Below are positions 47,936-58,235 of a DNA stretch of 64,000 nucleotides, piece after piece. Position numbers and translations under genes: made by a program. Location of the stretch: positions 2,108,001 to 2,172,000 of the forward strand of contig NZ_CP049868.1 in the NCBI RefSeq assembly GCF_011303555.1, given 5' to 3'. Within the stretch, counting starts at the first letter, position 1, and every line of letters starts with the position of its first letter. The notes beneath the pieces were generated by a model. The model ran no database searches and was not told the origin of the DNA. It saw only the letters and a list, made by a program, of their open reading frames with translations. The DNA comes from Pedobacter sp. HDW13. Lineage in GTDB: Bacteria > Bacteroidota > Bacteroidia > Sphingobacteriales > Sphingobacteriaceae.

Positions 47936-49425
47936 TTAAAATGTGTTTACCAATGGGTTGGTGTTTAACTCGCCTATAGGAATGGGGAAAGTATAACGCT
48001 GATCGGCAAGGGAATTGAGGTACCAGCTCCAAATGATGGAAGTGGTGCAGCTTTCCTCGCTAAATCATTATACCTGAAACCTTCAGCCAAAAGCTCAATT
48101 CTTCTTTCTTTTAAAATTGCTGCTTCCAATGCCGCTGGCGTCACTAATACACCATATACAAAACCGGCATCAGAACGTGTACGAACGGCTTGCAATAAAG
48201 CTTTCGAACGTATCAGGTTACCTCCTGGGGCTAATGCTTCTGCTTCGGCAACGTTTAACAATACTTCGGCATAGCGGATAATTGGAACAAAATCAGTAAA
48301 TGGCGATACCGCACCATATTTAATTGGGTAAGAATGCAATACACCAGAAATGGTTGCATCTTGTGTTAAAAGCGATTTTCTGGCATCAGAGGTTGGCCAT
48401 GCCACATCGGCATAAATACCAGCTCCGGTTTTGTTTAATGAATACTCCAGATTTCCGTTTCCAGCCCAGCTATAGTAATAACCAAGTTGATTTTGTGTAC
48501 CAGGGGCATTGGTATCGGCCATCGGGAACGAGAATATCGATTCGGAAGTAGTAAACGGTGCCTGAAAAACACTAACAACACTTGGCTGCAAGGCATGGGC
48601 CGTCCTGGCCGAATTGGTAAAAGGCGCAATTTGCGGAACCAGTTTATTACCTTCTTCTAATACCTTAGCATAGTTACCCATGGCTAAATACACGCGGGTT
48701 TTTAGGGCAATAGCACTATTTTTGTGTGCACGCGTAGTGCGCAATAATGGAGTGCTGTACGTATCAGGTAAGCCTGTCTCAGCTTCATCAAGATCCTTAA
48801 TGATTTGCGCGTAAATTGCTGCAACAGTACTGCTTTTAAGTGCATTATTGGCCAATGATGTTTCTGGTGTTAAACGAAGCGGCAAACCTCTTGAAGTGCC
48901 ATTATCAGCGATATAAGGTTTTGCAAAAATTTGTATCAGCGCGAAATAGTTTAACGCCCTAACAAATTTAGCCTCGCCGGCATAGTTCGCATTTATTGCC
49001 GGAGTTAAAACCGTACTATTTTTAGCCAGCCCATCCAGAAAAAGGTTTGCCCTGTTAATGGTTAAATAGGCCTGCGAAAAGAAACTCGCCACATAGGTAT
49101 TGGTTGAGTTATTGGTACCCTGATAAACATCATAACCTGTAACGCCATTACCGGTCCTGTTTACAAATTCCTCTGCCCTGATATCGTTGTAGATCAGATA
49201 ACGGCCACCAAACAAAGAACCAGATTTAGATGATACATATAAGCCGTTTACCTGTCCTAAAATCCGGGTAGGGTTGGCAAATGCTTCCTGATCGGGAAGG
49301 GTAAGTTCGGGAGTCTTTTCTAAAAATTCTTTCTTGCAGGAAGCTATACTTCCAACTAAGGGAATTGCAAGTATAGCTGCTGTAGCCAACTTCAATTTAT
49401 ATGTTTTGATATGAAATAATTTCAT
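47936..49425 (-). CDS. SusD/RagB-family lipoprotein, frameshifted near its C-terminus
   Basis: Lipobox SIASCKKEFLEKTPE; helical core AKFVRALNYFALIQIFAKPY; C-terminal motif AILKERRIELLAEGFRYNDLARK. As read, the frame stops at 47974 with a non-family tail (SVILSPFL). Adding one base to the GGG at 48010-48012 (CCC on the minus strand) gives IPLADQRYTFPIPIGELNTNPLVNTF and a stop at 47936, the standard SusD C-terminus. The restored length is about 496 residues. It is the partner of the SusC just upstream at 49443-52610. Confidence 0.9.
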
Positions 49426-49442
49426 GGATATGATTATTAATA

Positions 49443-52400
49443 TTATAAACCTAAACTAATACCAAATGTAAACGACCTGCCCTGAGGGATAGAGTTACGC
49501 TCTACACCACTTGCCAAGTTGCTGTTACCATTGGTTGATATTTCCGGATCCACACCAGTATAGTTGGTAATCAGGAATGCATTATTTACAGATGCGTAAA
49601 CGCGCACACTGTTTATACCTGATTTACCAAAAACACTTTTTGGAATGCGGTAACCCAAAGTTGCTGCCTGTAAACGTAAGAAATCGCCCTTCTCTACGTT
49701 CGCATCAATAGCAAATGAAGATCCGTTTGAAACGTTATCGCCATAAACTACCCTTGGAATATTGGTTTGCTGACCTGGGGTTGTCCAGGCGTTTAAAACT
49801 TCTGTTGAGTTGTTCCAAACACGTTGATCTAACAAACCGGCTCGAGAACCGTTGTAGATGTAGTTTCCACCAGAGAAAGTAAACATGAAGTTTAAATCGA
49901 AATTACCATAGTTTAAAGTGTTATTGAAACCGCCATACCATTTAGGTAAAGTTCCGCCAATTACCTGAGCATCGCCAGCCGGAGATGGTGCAGCCGTTCC
50001 ATCCAGGTAAGTCCAGGCATTAGCTCCACCAAAATGTTGGTATTGAACTTCACGTCCGGCAGCATTAATGTAAATTCTGCGTCCGTTTGCCGGATTTACA
50101 CCATTTGTTTTAACGGCATAAATACTACCGATTGATTCGCCAACCCTTGTAACACTTGCAGATTCTAAACCTCCCGTTGTACCAATAATTTGCGATACAT
50201 TAGGATCTAAAGCAGTTACTTCGTTTTTAATTGTGGTAAAATTTAAATTGGCTGTCCACGAAAACTTTTCTGTCTTAACAGGTGTACCACCTAATGCAAA
50301 CTCAAAGCCTTTATTGTACATCGAGCCAACATTGGCAAGAATAGTTCCGGCCGGATCGTTCGGAATACCTTTCGATAAAGCCTGAGGTACGTTCAACAAT
50401 AAGTTATTGATGTCTTTCTTGAAATAATCGGCCTCAAAAGTTAATCGGTTATTGAACAAGGCAAGGTTTAAACCAAAATCAAGCTGGTTACTGGTTTCCC
50501 ATTTCAGCTCTTTGTTACCCGCCTGACCAAAAATCCATGCAAAAGGCGTTACACCGTAAAGTCCTGGACTGTAAGTAGTATATTCGCTGTATGCAGGTAC
50601 ATTTGCGTTACCTACGCGACCGTAACTTGCCCTGATTCTTAACGAATTTACAGTTTTACCTAGTGCCGAGTTTTTAAAGAAATCTTCTTCTGAGATGGTC
50701 CATCCTACAGATCCGCCACCAAAGTTACCCCATTTATTATCAGAAGATAATGCTGAGTTTCCGTCTCTTCTGAAGTTACCACTGATATAATATTTTCCTT
50801 TGTAGTTATAACTTGCACTTGCCAGGTAAGCCTGAAATGCAATTTCGTTGATACTGTTACCGCCAGGTACGTTTGTGGTAAATGTACCCTGAAACTGATC
50901 GAAGAAAGTAGGATCACCCAATCCCTGACGGATAGCACCCCAGTTTTCTGTCCTGGTATTTTGAACGTCGCTACCGATAGTCAGGTTTAAATTGTGTACA
51001 CCGTCAAATGATTTTTGGTATTGTAAAGCGTTAATCCAGTTCCAGTTATTTCTACGGGCAGTATTGTTATAGGCATAACCATTAAACGAATATCCATCCC
51101 CCTGAAGTGGATTCCAGAACTGAATATTTTCGGTATTGGCTCTTTCCCACGAGAAATTAGACCTGAAGTTTAAACCATCAATAATTTTAAAATCTGCTCC
51201 TAAATTAGTTAAGAACCTGTTATTTTCCGAGCTGTTAACATCTTTGTCAATCAGCACTGTTGGGTGTGCCCAGGTACTGGTAATCAGGTTGGCTGCATTA
51301 CCTACGTTATTGGCCGAGATGTTATAACCACCTGCAGCATTATAAACCGGTACGTTTGGAGCAATGGCAATAGCAATACGCCCCAAACCTGATGAGTTAA
51401 AGGCGGCGCCAGGAGCTGAGCCGCTATTAGGCGCCCTGTTTATACTGTTGTTGTAGTTAACGTTCATGCTTAAGCTTAACCAATCGGTAGCTTTATGCGT
51501 AGCGTTTATACGGGCAGAATATCTTTTGAAAGTATTATTTTTAAGAAAACCATCCTGATCAGAAAGCCCTCCTGATAAATAATAAGTTGTTTTTGCTGTA
51601 CCACCGCTTAAAGTTACGTTATGGTTTTGCGATTGTGCCGTTCTGTAAACCTCATCGTACCATTTGGTATCAACTAACGATCCATCAGCATTATAACTTG
51701 GAAAGAAACTTTTGTTATTCGCATCTCTTTGCGATGCCGGTACTGCGTTAGGATTTAGTACCAGGGCATTTGCAATGGCTGTATTCTTGCTATCCATGTA
51801 TTGTTGCGCATTTAATAGATCAGGCAGGCGTACAGCGTTATTCACGCCATACCATCCATCATAAGTAATTTTAGCATCACCGCTTTTTCCTTTCTTGGTG
51901 GTAATTACCAATACACCCGCTGCAGCTCTCGAACCATAAAGTGCCGTAGAAGCCGCATCTTTTAAGATATCGATCGTTTCAATATCTGCCGGATTGATAT
52001 CGCCAAGTGGGTTGTTGGTAGCAGAGTTTGCAGATGCATCGCTGGTTGGAAAAGGAATACCATCTACCACAACTAATGGGAATGAGCTTAATGAGATCGA
52101 ACTCACACCCCTTACCCGAATAACCGGTGGGTTATTTAGCAAACCATTGGGTTGAATAATACTTACCCCTGCAGCTTGTCCGGTTAAACCCTGAACAAAA
52201 CTTTGAACAGGTTTATCCTTCAAATCTTCGCCCTTCACGCTTGCAGCAGAACCAGTAAAGTCTCTCTTTTTAGTTACCCCGTAACCGGTAACCACCACAT
52301 CGGATAATGTTTTAGAATCGCTTACTAAAGCAACATTAATTGTGCTTCCTGCACCAACGGCTTTAGATTGGCTTAAGTAGCCGATAAATGAAAACTCAAG

Positions 52401-52610
52401 TGCTGTAGCTTTGCCCGAAACACGAATGCTATACTTGCCATCGGCGCCGGTTATCGTTCCACCTGCTGCACCCTTAATTTTAACACTTACGCCTGGTAGG
52501 GGAAACCCATCTTCCTGACCCGTAACTGTCCCTGTGATTGTTCGATCTTGCGCTATTGCAGTACCTGCAATAAATAGCAATATGAACAAACTTTGTAGAA
52601 GTTTTTTCAT
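49443..52610 (-). CDS. SusC/RagA-type TonB-dependent transporter
   Basis: 1055 residues: signal peptide (LLQSLFILLFIAGTAIAQ), CarboxypepD_reg-like domain (TITGTVTGQEDGFPLPGVSVKI), TonB-box-like VVTGYGVTKK, plug (IRVRGVSSISLSSFPLVVVDG; TALYGSRAAAGVLVITTKKG) and barrel ending GRSFTFGISLGL. No regulator gene lies next to this pair. Its leader region (52611-52990) contains a truncated copy of a SusC start and a TGTAA...TTACA palindrome. Confidence 0.95.
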   Translation of the reverse strand: MKKLLQSLFILLFIAGTAIAQDRTITGTVTGQEDGFPLPGVSVKIKGAAGGTITGADGKYSIRVSGKATALEFSFIGYLSQSKAVGAGSTINVALVSDSKTLSDVVVTGYGVTKKRDFTGSAASVKGEDLKDKPVQSFVQGLTGQAAGVSIIQPNGLLNNPPVIRVRGVSSISLSSFPLVVVDGIPFPTSDASANSATNNPLGDINPADIETIDILKDAASTALYGSRAAAGVLVITTKKGKSGDAKITYDGWYGVNNAVRLPDLLNAQQYMDSKNTAIANALVLNPNAVPASQRDANNKSFFPSYNADGSLVDTKWYDEVYRTAQSQNHNVTLSGGTAKTTYYLSGGLSDQDGFLKNNTFKRYSARINATHKATDWLSLSMNVNYNNSINRAPNSGSAPGAAFNSSGLGRIAIAIAPNVPVYNAAGGYNISANNVGNAANLITSTWAHPTVLIDKDVNSSENNRFLTNLGADFKIIDGLNFRSNFSWERANTENIQFWNPLQGDGYSFNGYAYNNTARRNNWNWINALQYQKSFDGVHNLNLTIGSDVQNTRTENWGAIRQGLGDPTFFDQFQGTFTTNVPGGNSINEIAFQAYLASASYNYKGKYYISGNFRRDGNSALSSDNKWGNFGGGSVGWTISEEDFFKNSALGKTVNSLRIRASYGRVGNANVPAYSEYTTYSPGLYGVTPFAWIFGQAGNKELKWETSNQLDFGLNLALFNNRLTFEADYFKKDINNLLLNVPQALSKGIPNDPAGTILANVGSMYNKGFEFALGGTPVKTEKFSWTANLNFTTIKNEVTALDPNVSQIIGTTGGLESASVTRVGESIGSIYAVKTNGVNPANGRRIYINAAGREVQYQHFGGANAWTYLDGTAAPSPAGDAQVIGGTLPKWYGGFNNTLNYGNFDLNFMFTFSGGNYIYNGSRAGLLDQRVWNNSTEVLNAWTTPGQQTNIPRVVYGDNVSNGSSFAIDANVEKGDFLRLQAATLGYRIPKSVFGKSGINSVRVYASVNNAFLITNYTGVDPEISTNGNSNLASGVERNSIPQGRSFTFGISLGL

Positions 52611-52798
52611 AAGAAATTTTAGTTTAGTTAATGATAGTTTTAAAAATTTTTAGTTTTTGTTATCTGTTTTTTGAGTGAAAAATGTTTCTTAAACGACTAT
52701 TAACTATTATTACAAGCATATAATTTATAAGCTATAAAAATTAATATAATACATACTTAAAATGTCTGTTTTACATTTAATAGTCGAATTATTAATTG

Positions 52799-52918
52799 TT
52801 AATAAAAAGAGTACGGATCTTCTCTGGCCGCAATTGGGCTAATAGTTGTTCTATATTGCGTTATTGCTCCGGTTGCAACAAACAACAAAACGAACAACTC
52901 CGGTTGGAGTCTTTTCAT
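52799..52918 (-). pseudogene. Truncated SusC 5' end (39-codon relic) in the leader of a SusC gene
   Basis: The minus-strand frame reads MKRLQPELFVLLFVATGAIT, then QYRTTISPIAAREDPYSFY and a stop. Compared with the SusC at 52610 (MKKLLQSLFILLFIAGTAIAQDRTITGTVTGQEDG) it keeps the signal peptide, the Q.RT start of the mature protein and an .ED motif, then ends. It looks like a duplicated and decayed 5' end of a SusC gene, 189 bases before the intact SusC start. It could still act as a leader peptide. Confidence 0.6.
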
Positions 52919-52969
52919 GAATTAGTTTAGTTTCAGGTTAATAAGCTGTCAATATAAAACTAAGTATTG

Positions 52970-52987
52970 TGTAATGCAAATTTTACA
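52970..52987 (-). promoter_or_regulatory. TGTAA-N8-TTACA palindrome upstream of the SusC relic
   Basis: TGTAATGCAAATTTTACA, 52 bases before the relic's ATG. A near-identical palindrome, TGTAATACAAATCTTACA, lies 46 bases before the SusC start at 58011. On the minus strand each includes an ATTTG that could form part of a -7 box. It is probably a shared promoter/operator for the SusC genes. The remainder of the gap 52611-53240 is AT-rich with no further feature. Confidence 0.45.
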
Positions 52988-53240
52988 TGCAAAAAAATGT
53001 TACCTAAAATTTCACAAAAACCATAGCTGCGGGATAAAAACTATAGTAAAATATGCCATAATGAGCACCAAACAAAGAAAAAGACCAGAAAACTACGGAA
53101 TTAAAGAAATTAATTCAAACAAATAAGATACAAATACATTAAAATAGGATTAGAGACAGATTCGACACAAAAAATGATGAGCCGACAGCCAGCTTCATAT
53201 AATAGATAGTGTTGTAGAGAACAACCACCTCCATAAAAAC

Positions 53241-53268
53241 AAAAAAGGGGCCATAAAAATGGCCCCTT
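53241..53268 (-). terminator. Terminator of the SusC/D pair at 53291-58011
   Basis: Stem of 10 bp, AAGGGGCCAT with ATGGCCCCTT, followed on the minus strand by a T tract, 23 bases past the SusD stop. Confidence 0.88.
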
Positions 53269-53290
53269 GAATAAAATATTATTATAAATC

Positions 53291-54811
53291 TTAAGGATTC
53301 TGTGCGCTTGGTGGAATTGCAGGATTTGCATTCAACTCATCACGTGGGATTAAGAATAAAAATTTAACGTCGCCTGCTGGTATAGTTAAAAGATTTGCTA
53401 CTGATGTACCAACATAGTTGGGAACATTGGTTATAGTTCTATCTAAAGGTAAGTTTAGACGTTTTAAATCTAAATATCTAAAACCTTCACCCCAAAGTTC
53501 TACTCTACGATTTACCATGATCTCATCAACAAGTGCAGTCCCCGTTTTGGTGCTTTGAACTGCAGCTAGATCTCTTTTCGAAACCAAAGCGAATAAAGCT
53601 GCTTGTGCCAATCCATCCTGACTACTTCTTGCATAAGCTTCGGCAAGAATCAAATGCATCTCGGCACTTCTCATCCATGGCGTATCACCTAAAGAAGGAT
53701 CACCAACTGTTTTAACCGAGAACTTTCTACTCATATAAGGTCTTCTGGTAAATGCAGTAGTAGGCAATGGAAAATTGGCTGCCGTTGGAGCTGGTTCCCA
53801 CATTTTCTTTCTCACATCAGTTGCAGAAATTAAATTATATAAGTTCGAGTTAATCATTTTTGGTGTACCGCGCATATAAGTGGAGTTTGCATTGTATGCA
53901 ATTTGCGCGTAGAATGATCCAAATGTATCTCCTTGCTCAGTGGTAGGCATTGCACACCACATAAATTCAGATAACCCGTTATTGTTAAAACCACTTTGGT
54001 AATCGGCCTGACTCATTAATGGGTATTTACCACCATCAATCACATCCTTCGCATATTTGATCGCATTTGGATAATCTTGCATAGTTAGGGCAACTCTTGC
54101 TCTCAAGCCCTTGGCTACCCAAACATCAGCATGCGTTTTGTTTGCTTTGGTAGTCGAGTTTAATGCAATTGCTTTATCCAAATCAGCAATTATCTGATTA
54201 TAAACATCTTCAACAGTTGCACGTGGCTTAATAATATCGGCAGTAGTTAACACTAAAGGCACGCCCAATTGAACATTCGGCTTTGCTGCAGCATTGTACC
54301 TTGTTCCGTAAAATTGAACCAAATACGAGTAGGCATAAGCTCTTATGGTTAAAGCTTCTGCCTTCAATCTACTCTTCTCTGAATCTAATCCTGTTACAGT
54401 TGGTAAATCGATATTATCCAACACATAATTAGCATTATTAATCATCCGGTAAAACGTGCGGTAATAGTACAAGTTACTTGCATGGGTATCAGTACGTGGC
54501 GCTACATAGTTACCCTCACCTGTTGAGGTAAACCATGTGGCTGCTGCCTGATGCAAATCTTCTCCCATAAAATCAATGCCTAATAAAATACCACCAACAC
54601 CGGGCTTGCCTTGTGCATTTGAGGTAGTAGTAGTAGTTCTTGTATTCATGTAGGCATAAACACCATTGATTACAGCACTTGCGTTTGTTGTTGAGGTGAA
54701 TACCTCTTCCAAAGCAATCTGATCGGTTGGTTTGGTTTCAAGGTATTCTTTTTTACAGCCTGGAGCTATTAAAGCTACCACTAAGCTGGTTAATATTAAA
54801 AGCTTTTTCAT
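53291..54811 (-). CDS. SusD/RagB-family lipoprotein
   Basis: 506 residues; lipobox LVVALIAPGC followed by KKEYLETKPTDQIALEEVFTS, a standard mature N-terminus. Helical core KAEALTIRAYAYSYLVQFYGTRY; C-terminal signature VNRRVELWGEGFRYLDLKRL and a terminal FLFLIPRDELNANPAI. It is cotranscribed with the SusC 26 bases upstream and ends at a strong terminator. No hydrolase gene accompanies the pair, so its ligand cannot be guessed. Confidence 0.94.
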   Translation of the reverse strand: MKKLLILTSLVVALIAPGCKKEYLETKPTDQIALEEVFTSTTNASAVINGVYAYMNTRTTTTTSNAQGKPGVGGILLGIDFMGEDLHQAAATWFTSTGEGNYVAPRTDTHASNLYYYRTFYRMINNANYVLDNIDLPTVTGLDSEKSRLKAEALTIRAYAYSYLVQFYGTRYNAAAKPNVQLGVPLVLTTADIIKPRATVEDVYNQIIADLDKAIALNSTTKANKTHADVWVAKGLRARVALTMQDYPNAIKYAKDVIDGGKYPLMSQADYQSGFNNNGLSEFMWCAMPTTEQGDTFGSFYAQIAYNANSTYMRGTPKMINSNLYNLISATDVRKKMWEPAPTAANFPLPTTAFTRRPYMSRKFSVKTVGDPSLGDTPWMRSAEMHLILAEAYARSSQDGLAQAALFALVSKRDLAAVQSTKTGTALVDEIMVNRRVELWGEGFRYLDLKRLNLPLDRTITNVPNYVGTSVANLLTIPAGDVKFLFLIPRDELNANPAIPPSAQNP

Positions 54812-54837
54812 ATCTCTTTCTACACTAATTTTAAAGA

Positions 54838-57800
54838 TTATAACGTTAAGTTAATACCCACACTAAAGTTTCTACTTTGTGGATAAGTATTAGCATTTGT
54901 ACCGTCAAAAGATTCAGAAGGATTTAGTCCTTTTCTTTTTGAATGCAGGTATAAATTTTCGCCAGTTGCAAAAATACGCGCACTTGGCACTTTAATTTTG
55001 TTTAACCAGGCTTTAGGCAGACTGTAAGATAGATTAACGTTACGTAAACTCCAGTAAGAAGCATCAATTAACCATCTGTTAGATGTAGCATTAGTATTTG
55101 CTGTAGCGCCAAAATCAGCTCTTGGTGTATTTGAGGTATTGTTTGCTGGAGTCCAGGAATTTAATATATCCTGATGTAATGCACCACCATAAGAGCCAGT
55201 ACTCATTAAGCCCTGATAAATTGAATCATAAGCCTTGCCGCCAATTTGGTAATTTATCATGAACGAGAATGACAAGTCTTTATAAGTGAATGTATTTACA
55301 AAAGAGCCCATCAAGTCTGGAATTGCTGTACCTGAATAATCAAATTTCGCAAACGACTGATTGGTTACATATTGAACACCGTTTACCGTACGCATGTTTG
55401 CAGCAAGTGTACCATCAGCAGGGAGATATAGCGCTGAACCATCTGAAGGATCTACTCCAGCGTATTGTCTTAACCAGTAATCGTAAATACCATGGCCTAC
55501 TTCTCTTCTTTTGGTTCCACTAATAATGAATGGCGTCTCATCCGGAAGTTTTGTGATTTTATTTTTCAAAATACTCCAGTTGGTAATTAAACCCCAGGTA
55601 AAATCCTGTTCACGAATAATGTCGCTACCTAATTGAAGCTCAACACCTCTGTTATACATTGCACCTATATTACGGTAAACACTGGTAACAGCTGCCGATA
55701 AAGGCTGAGGAACACTGAAAATTAAATCATCTACCTGTTTGTTGTAGTACTCTAATTCACCATATAATCTTCTGCCAAAGAATGAGAATGAAATTCCTGT
55801 ATTTAGCGTGTTTTGTTTTTCCCAGGTTAGATTAGGTGTAGCAATAGAAGCCAATAAAACACCACCTTCAGTATTACTGTTCGAACCTAAGTCAAAAAAG
55901 GCTCTATCACCATAATACCTGTTATTTCCACTACCGTCAAGTAAAGCATTATTACCCACCTGACCGTAAGACACTTTTAACCTTAAATCGTCTAACCAGC
56001 TTACATCCTTTAGGAAGTTTTCTTTCTTAATCGCCCAGGTAGCACCAGCTGAGAAAAATGTTCCCCACCTTTGTTCAGCAGAAAATCTTGAGGAACCATC
56101 ACGTCTTAACGACCCGTCAATAAAGTATTTATCGTCGTAATTGTAACTAACTTTAGATAGATATGACTCAATACGGTCGTTATCTTCTCTACCAGAAGAA
56201 CTAGTCGCCGTAACAAAGTTTGCAAACTCAGTGTTACCACGAGCAACCATATTTGACCTGTCAGCCTGAAATATTCTATATTTAAAATAGTAATTTTCGT
56301 GACCTGCTAATACTGAGATCGTATGTTTATCAATTGTTTTATTATAACTTAAGATTTGATTGAAAGTGTATGACTTGGTTACAGCATTACTTTGGGATTT
56401 TGTTCCGTTTGCACCTGCACCATCACCAACAATTGGATTTTGAAATTGATCAATATTGTTGTTTCTCAAATCCATGCTAATTGTTGGAGTGAAAGTAAAA
56501 TCTTTTAAGAATTTCACCTCAACATAACTTCTCGCACTTAATTGACTTCTTTTGTAAGAATTATCATTAAGCATCGTTTCGTACACAACGTTGCGGCCGG
56601 GAGAAGCTCCAGAAGGGCGGTTTATAGCACCAGGGAAGGTACCATAATCATACCATTGTTCGCCTGTAAGTGAGTTCTGTATTGGATCCCCAGCTGCATT
56701 GAAAGCATGTATAGGGTAGATTGGGCCAATTCCTCTTGCAAATGAAAATGGATTGACGAAACTTGCGCCGTTACCTGTAGAAGCATCACTCGCTGTATTG
56801 GCATCAGACATTGCGCCTGACAAATTCAAGCCTGTTTTTAACCATGATCTAAGCTTGGTATTTACATTTACACGTGCATTAAAACGCTCAAAATCAGACT
56901 TTAAAATAAAACCACTATCTTTTAAATAGCCTAAAGATACGAAGTAATCTGTTTTTTCACTTCTACCAGATGTGCTAATATTCGCATCGGTTCTTTTTCC
57001 AGTACGCTCTAACGGTTTATACCAATCAAAATCATTATACAACAAAGACGCATTAGGATTAAGCATACCATCAGTGCCTACAATCTGACCCCCTGGAACA
57101 TTGAACGGATTATAAATCAAGTTCGTATAAACATCCGCAGAAGCTTTTGTTGAAGCTGCTGCGTCAGTTAACACTGGGGAAGCAGAAAACATCAGGTTAT
57201 TTTTAATCGCTTGCCAAACTGCTGGATAATACTGAAAAGCATCTAAGCGGTCATATTCAGGAATTCCACGGGTAGACCATCCTTGACTGAAATTAACGTT
57301 GATTGCTGGTTCTGCCGATTTACCTCTTTTAGTGGTAACGATAATTACTCCATTAGCTCCTCTTGAACCATAAAGCGCTGAAGAAGACGCATCCTTTAAT
57401 ACCGAAATACTCTCAACATCATTCTGATTGATATCTCCAATACTACCATCATATACTGCACCATCTAAAACAATAAGCGGACTGTTTGAAGATGAATAAG
57501 AACCAAAACCCCGAATACGAATAGCAGAACTATTACCTGGCTGGCCATTAGAAGCCAAAACAGATATACCCGGAGCCGATCCTTGTAAGGATGCTGTAAT
57601 ATTGGTTACGGTTCTCTTTTCAAGGTCTTTTGAACTAATACTTGAAACGGAACCCGTAATCGATTCTTTTTTCTGAGTACCATACGCAACCACAACAACA
57701 TCAGTTAGGGTCTTAGCGTCAGGAGCTAATCCAACATTTAACGTGTTAGAAGAAGTAAGATTAATTGTTTTAGTTGTGAATCCAATATATGAAAATTGGA

Positions 57801-58011
57801 TGGATGTAACAGCAGTAGTTACCTTAATGGTAAACCTACCATCTCCGCCTGTTACGGCAACGGCCTGTGATCCCAGGGCTTTAACACTTACACCAGGAAG
57901 TGGAATATTATCTTCCGTTGATGTTACTGTTCCATTAATTGTTCGCTCTTGTGCCATTGCACTAAATGCAACAAGCATCAATACGAACAAACTTTGTAAA
58001 AGTTTTTTCAT
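54838..58011 (-). CDS. SusC/RagA-type TonB-dependent transporter
   Basis: 1057 residues: signal peptide (LLQSLFVLMLVAFSAMAQ), CarboxypepD_reg-like domain (TINGTVTSTEDNIPLPGVSVKA), TonB-box-like VVVVAYGTQKK, plug (IRIRGFGSYSSSNSPLIVLDG; SALYGSRGANGVIIVTTKRG) and barrel ending RNFSVGINLTL. The first 35 residues are close to those of the SusC at 52610, pointing to a shared ancestor for the two systems. The TGTAA-N8-TTACA palindrome lies 46 bases before its ATG. Confidence 0.95.
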   Translation of the reverse strand: MKKLLQSLFVLMLVAFSAMAQERTINGTVTSTEDNIPLPGVSVKALGSQAVAVTGGDGRFTIKVTTAVTSIQFSYIGFTTKTINLTSSNTLNVGLAPDAKTLTDVVVVAYGTQKKESITGSVSSISSKDLEKRTVTNITASLQGSAPGISVLASNGQPGNSSAIRIRGFGSYSSSNSPLIVLDGAVYDGSIGDINQNDVESISVLKDASSSALYGSRGANGVIIVTTKRGKSAEPAINVNFSQGWSTRGIPEYDRLDAFQYYPAVWQAIKNNLMFSASPVLTDAAASTKASADVYTNLIYNPFNVPGGQIVGTDGMLNPNASLLYNDFDWYKPLERTGKRTDANISTSGRSEKTDYFVSLGYLKDSGFILKSDFERFNARVNVNTKLRSWLKTGLNLSGAMSDANTASDASTGNGASFVNPFSFARGIGPIYPIHAFNAAGDPIQNSLTGEQWYDYGTFPGAINRPSGASPGRNVVYETMLNDNSYKRSQLSARSYVEVKFLKDFTFTPTISMDLRNNNIDQFQNPIVGDGAGANGTKSQSNAVTKSYTFNQILSYNKTIDKHTISVLAGHENYYFKYRIFQADRSNMVARGNTEFANFVTATSSSGREDNDRIESYLSKVSYNYDDKYFIDGSLRRDGSSRFSAEQRWGTFFSAGATWAIKKENFLKDVSWLDDLRLKVSYGQVGNNALLDGSGNNRYYGDRAFFDLGSNSNTEGGVLLASIATPNLTWEKQNTLNTGISFSFFGRRLYGELEYYNKQVDDLIFSVPQPLSAAVTSVYRNIGAMYNRGVELQLGSDIIREQDFTWGLITNWSILKNKITKLPDETPFIISGTKRREVGHGIYDYWLRQYAGVDPSDGSALYLPADGTLAANMRTVNGVQYVTNQSFAKFDYSGTAIPDLMGSFVNTFTYKDLSFSFMINYQIGGKAYDSIYQGLMSTGSYGGALHQDILNSWTPANNTSNTPRADFGATANTNATSNRWLIDASYWSLRNVNLSYSLPKAWLNKIKVPSARIFATGENLYLHSKRKGLNPSESFDGTNANTYPQSRNFSVGINLTL

Positions 58012-58056
58012 AAAAAAAAGGTTAGTTAATAATTCGCAATATAGAATTTATTATTT

Positions 58057-58074
58057 TGTAATACAAATCTTACA
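58057..58074 (-). promoter_or_regulatory. TGTAA-N8-TTACA palindrome upstream of SusC
   Basis: TGTAATACAAATCTTACA, 46 bases before the SusC ATG at 58011; matches the site at 52970 at 15 of 18 bases, with both palindromic arms conserved. Its place and the included ATTTG suggest a promoter or operator. Confidence 0.45.
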
Positions 58075-58133
58075 ATAAAGCGGCAATATATCATGACATC
58101 CAGGTGATAGACCAAAAAATTAAAGCATAAAAA

Positions 58134-58158
58134 GCAATGGCTCTCAACCATTGCGCTC
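58134..58158 (-). terminator. Minus-strand terminator before the SusC promoter
   Basis: Stem GCAATGG/CCATTGC with a 7-base loop and, on the minus strand, CTTTTTATG after it. It would stop read-through from the operon at 58685-64000 and isolate the SusC promoter. Confidence 0.65.
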
Positions 58159-58235
58159 ACTTTATAAAAAATACGCTTATGTTAATAAACCCAAATAATT
58201 TTTTGTTTTATTCCTGGCTTCTGGGCAAAATCTAT

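Noticed and set aside
53110..53331. 73-codon minus-strand ORF after a SusD gene
   Set aside because: It crosses the SusD stop region and terminator; no recognisable protein features.
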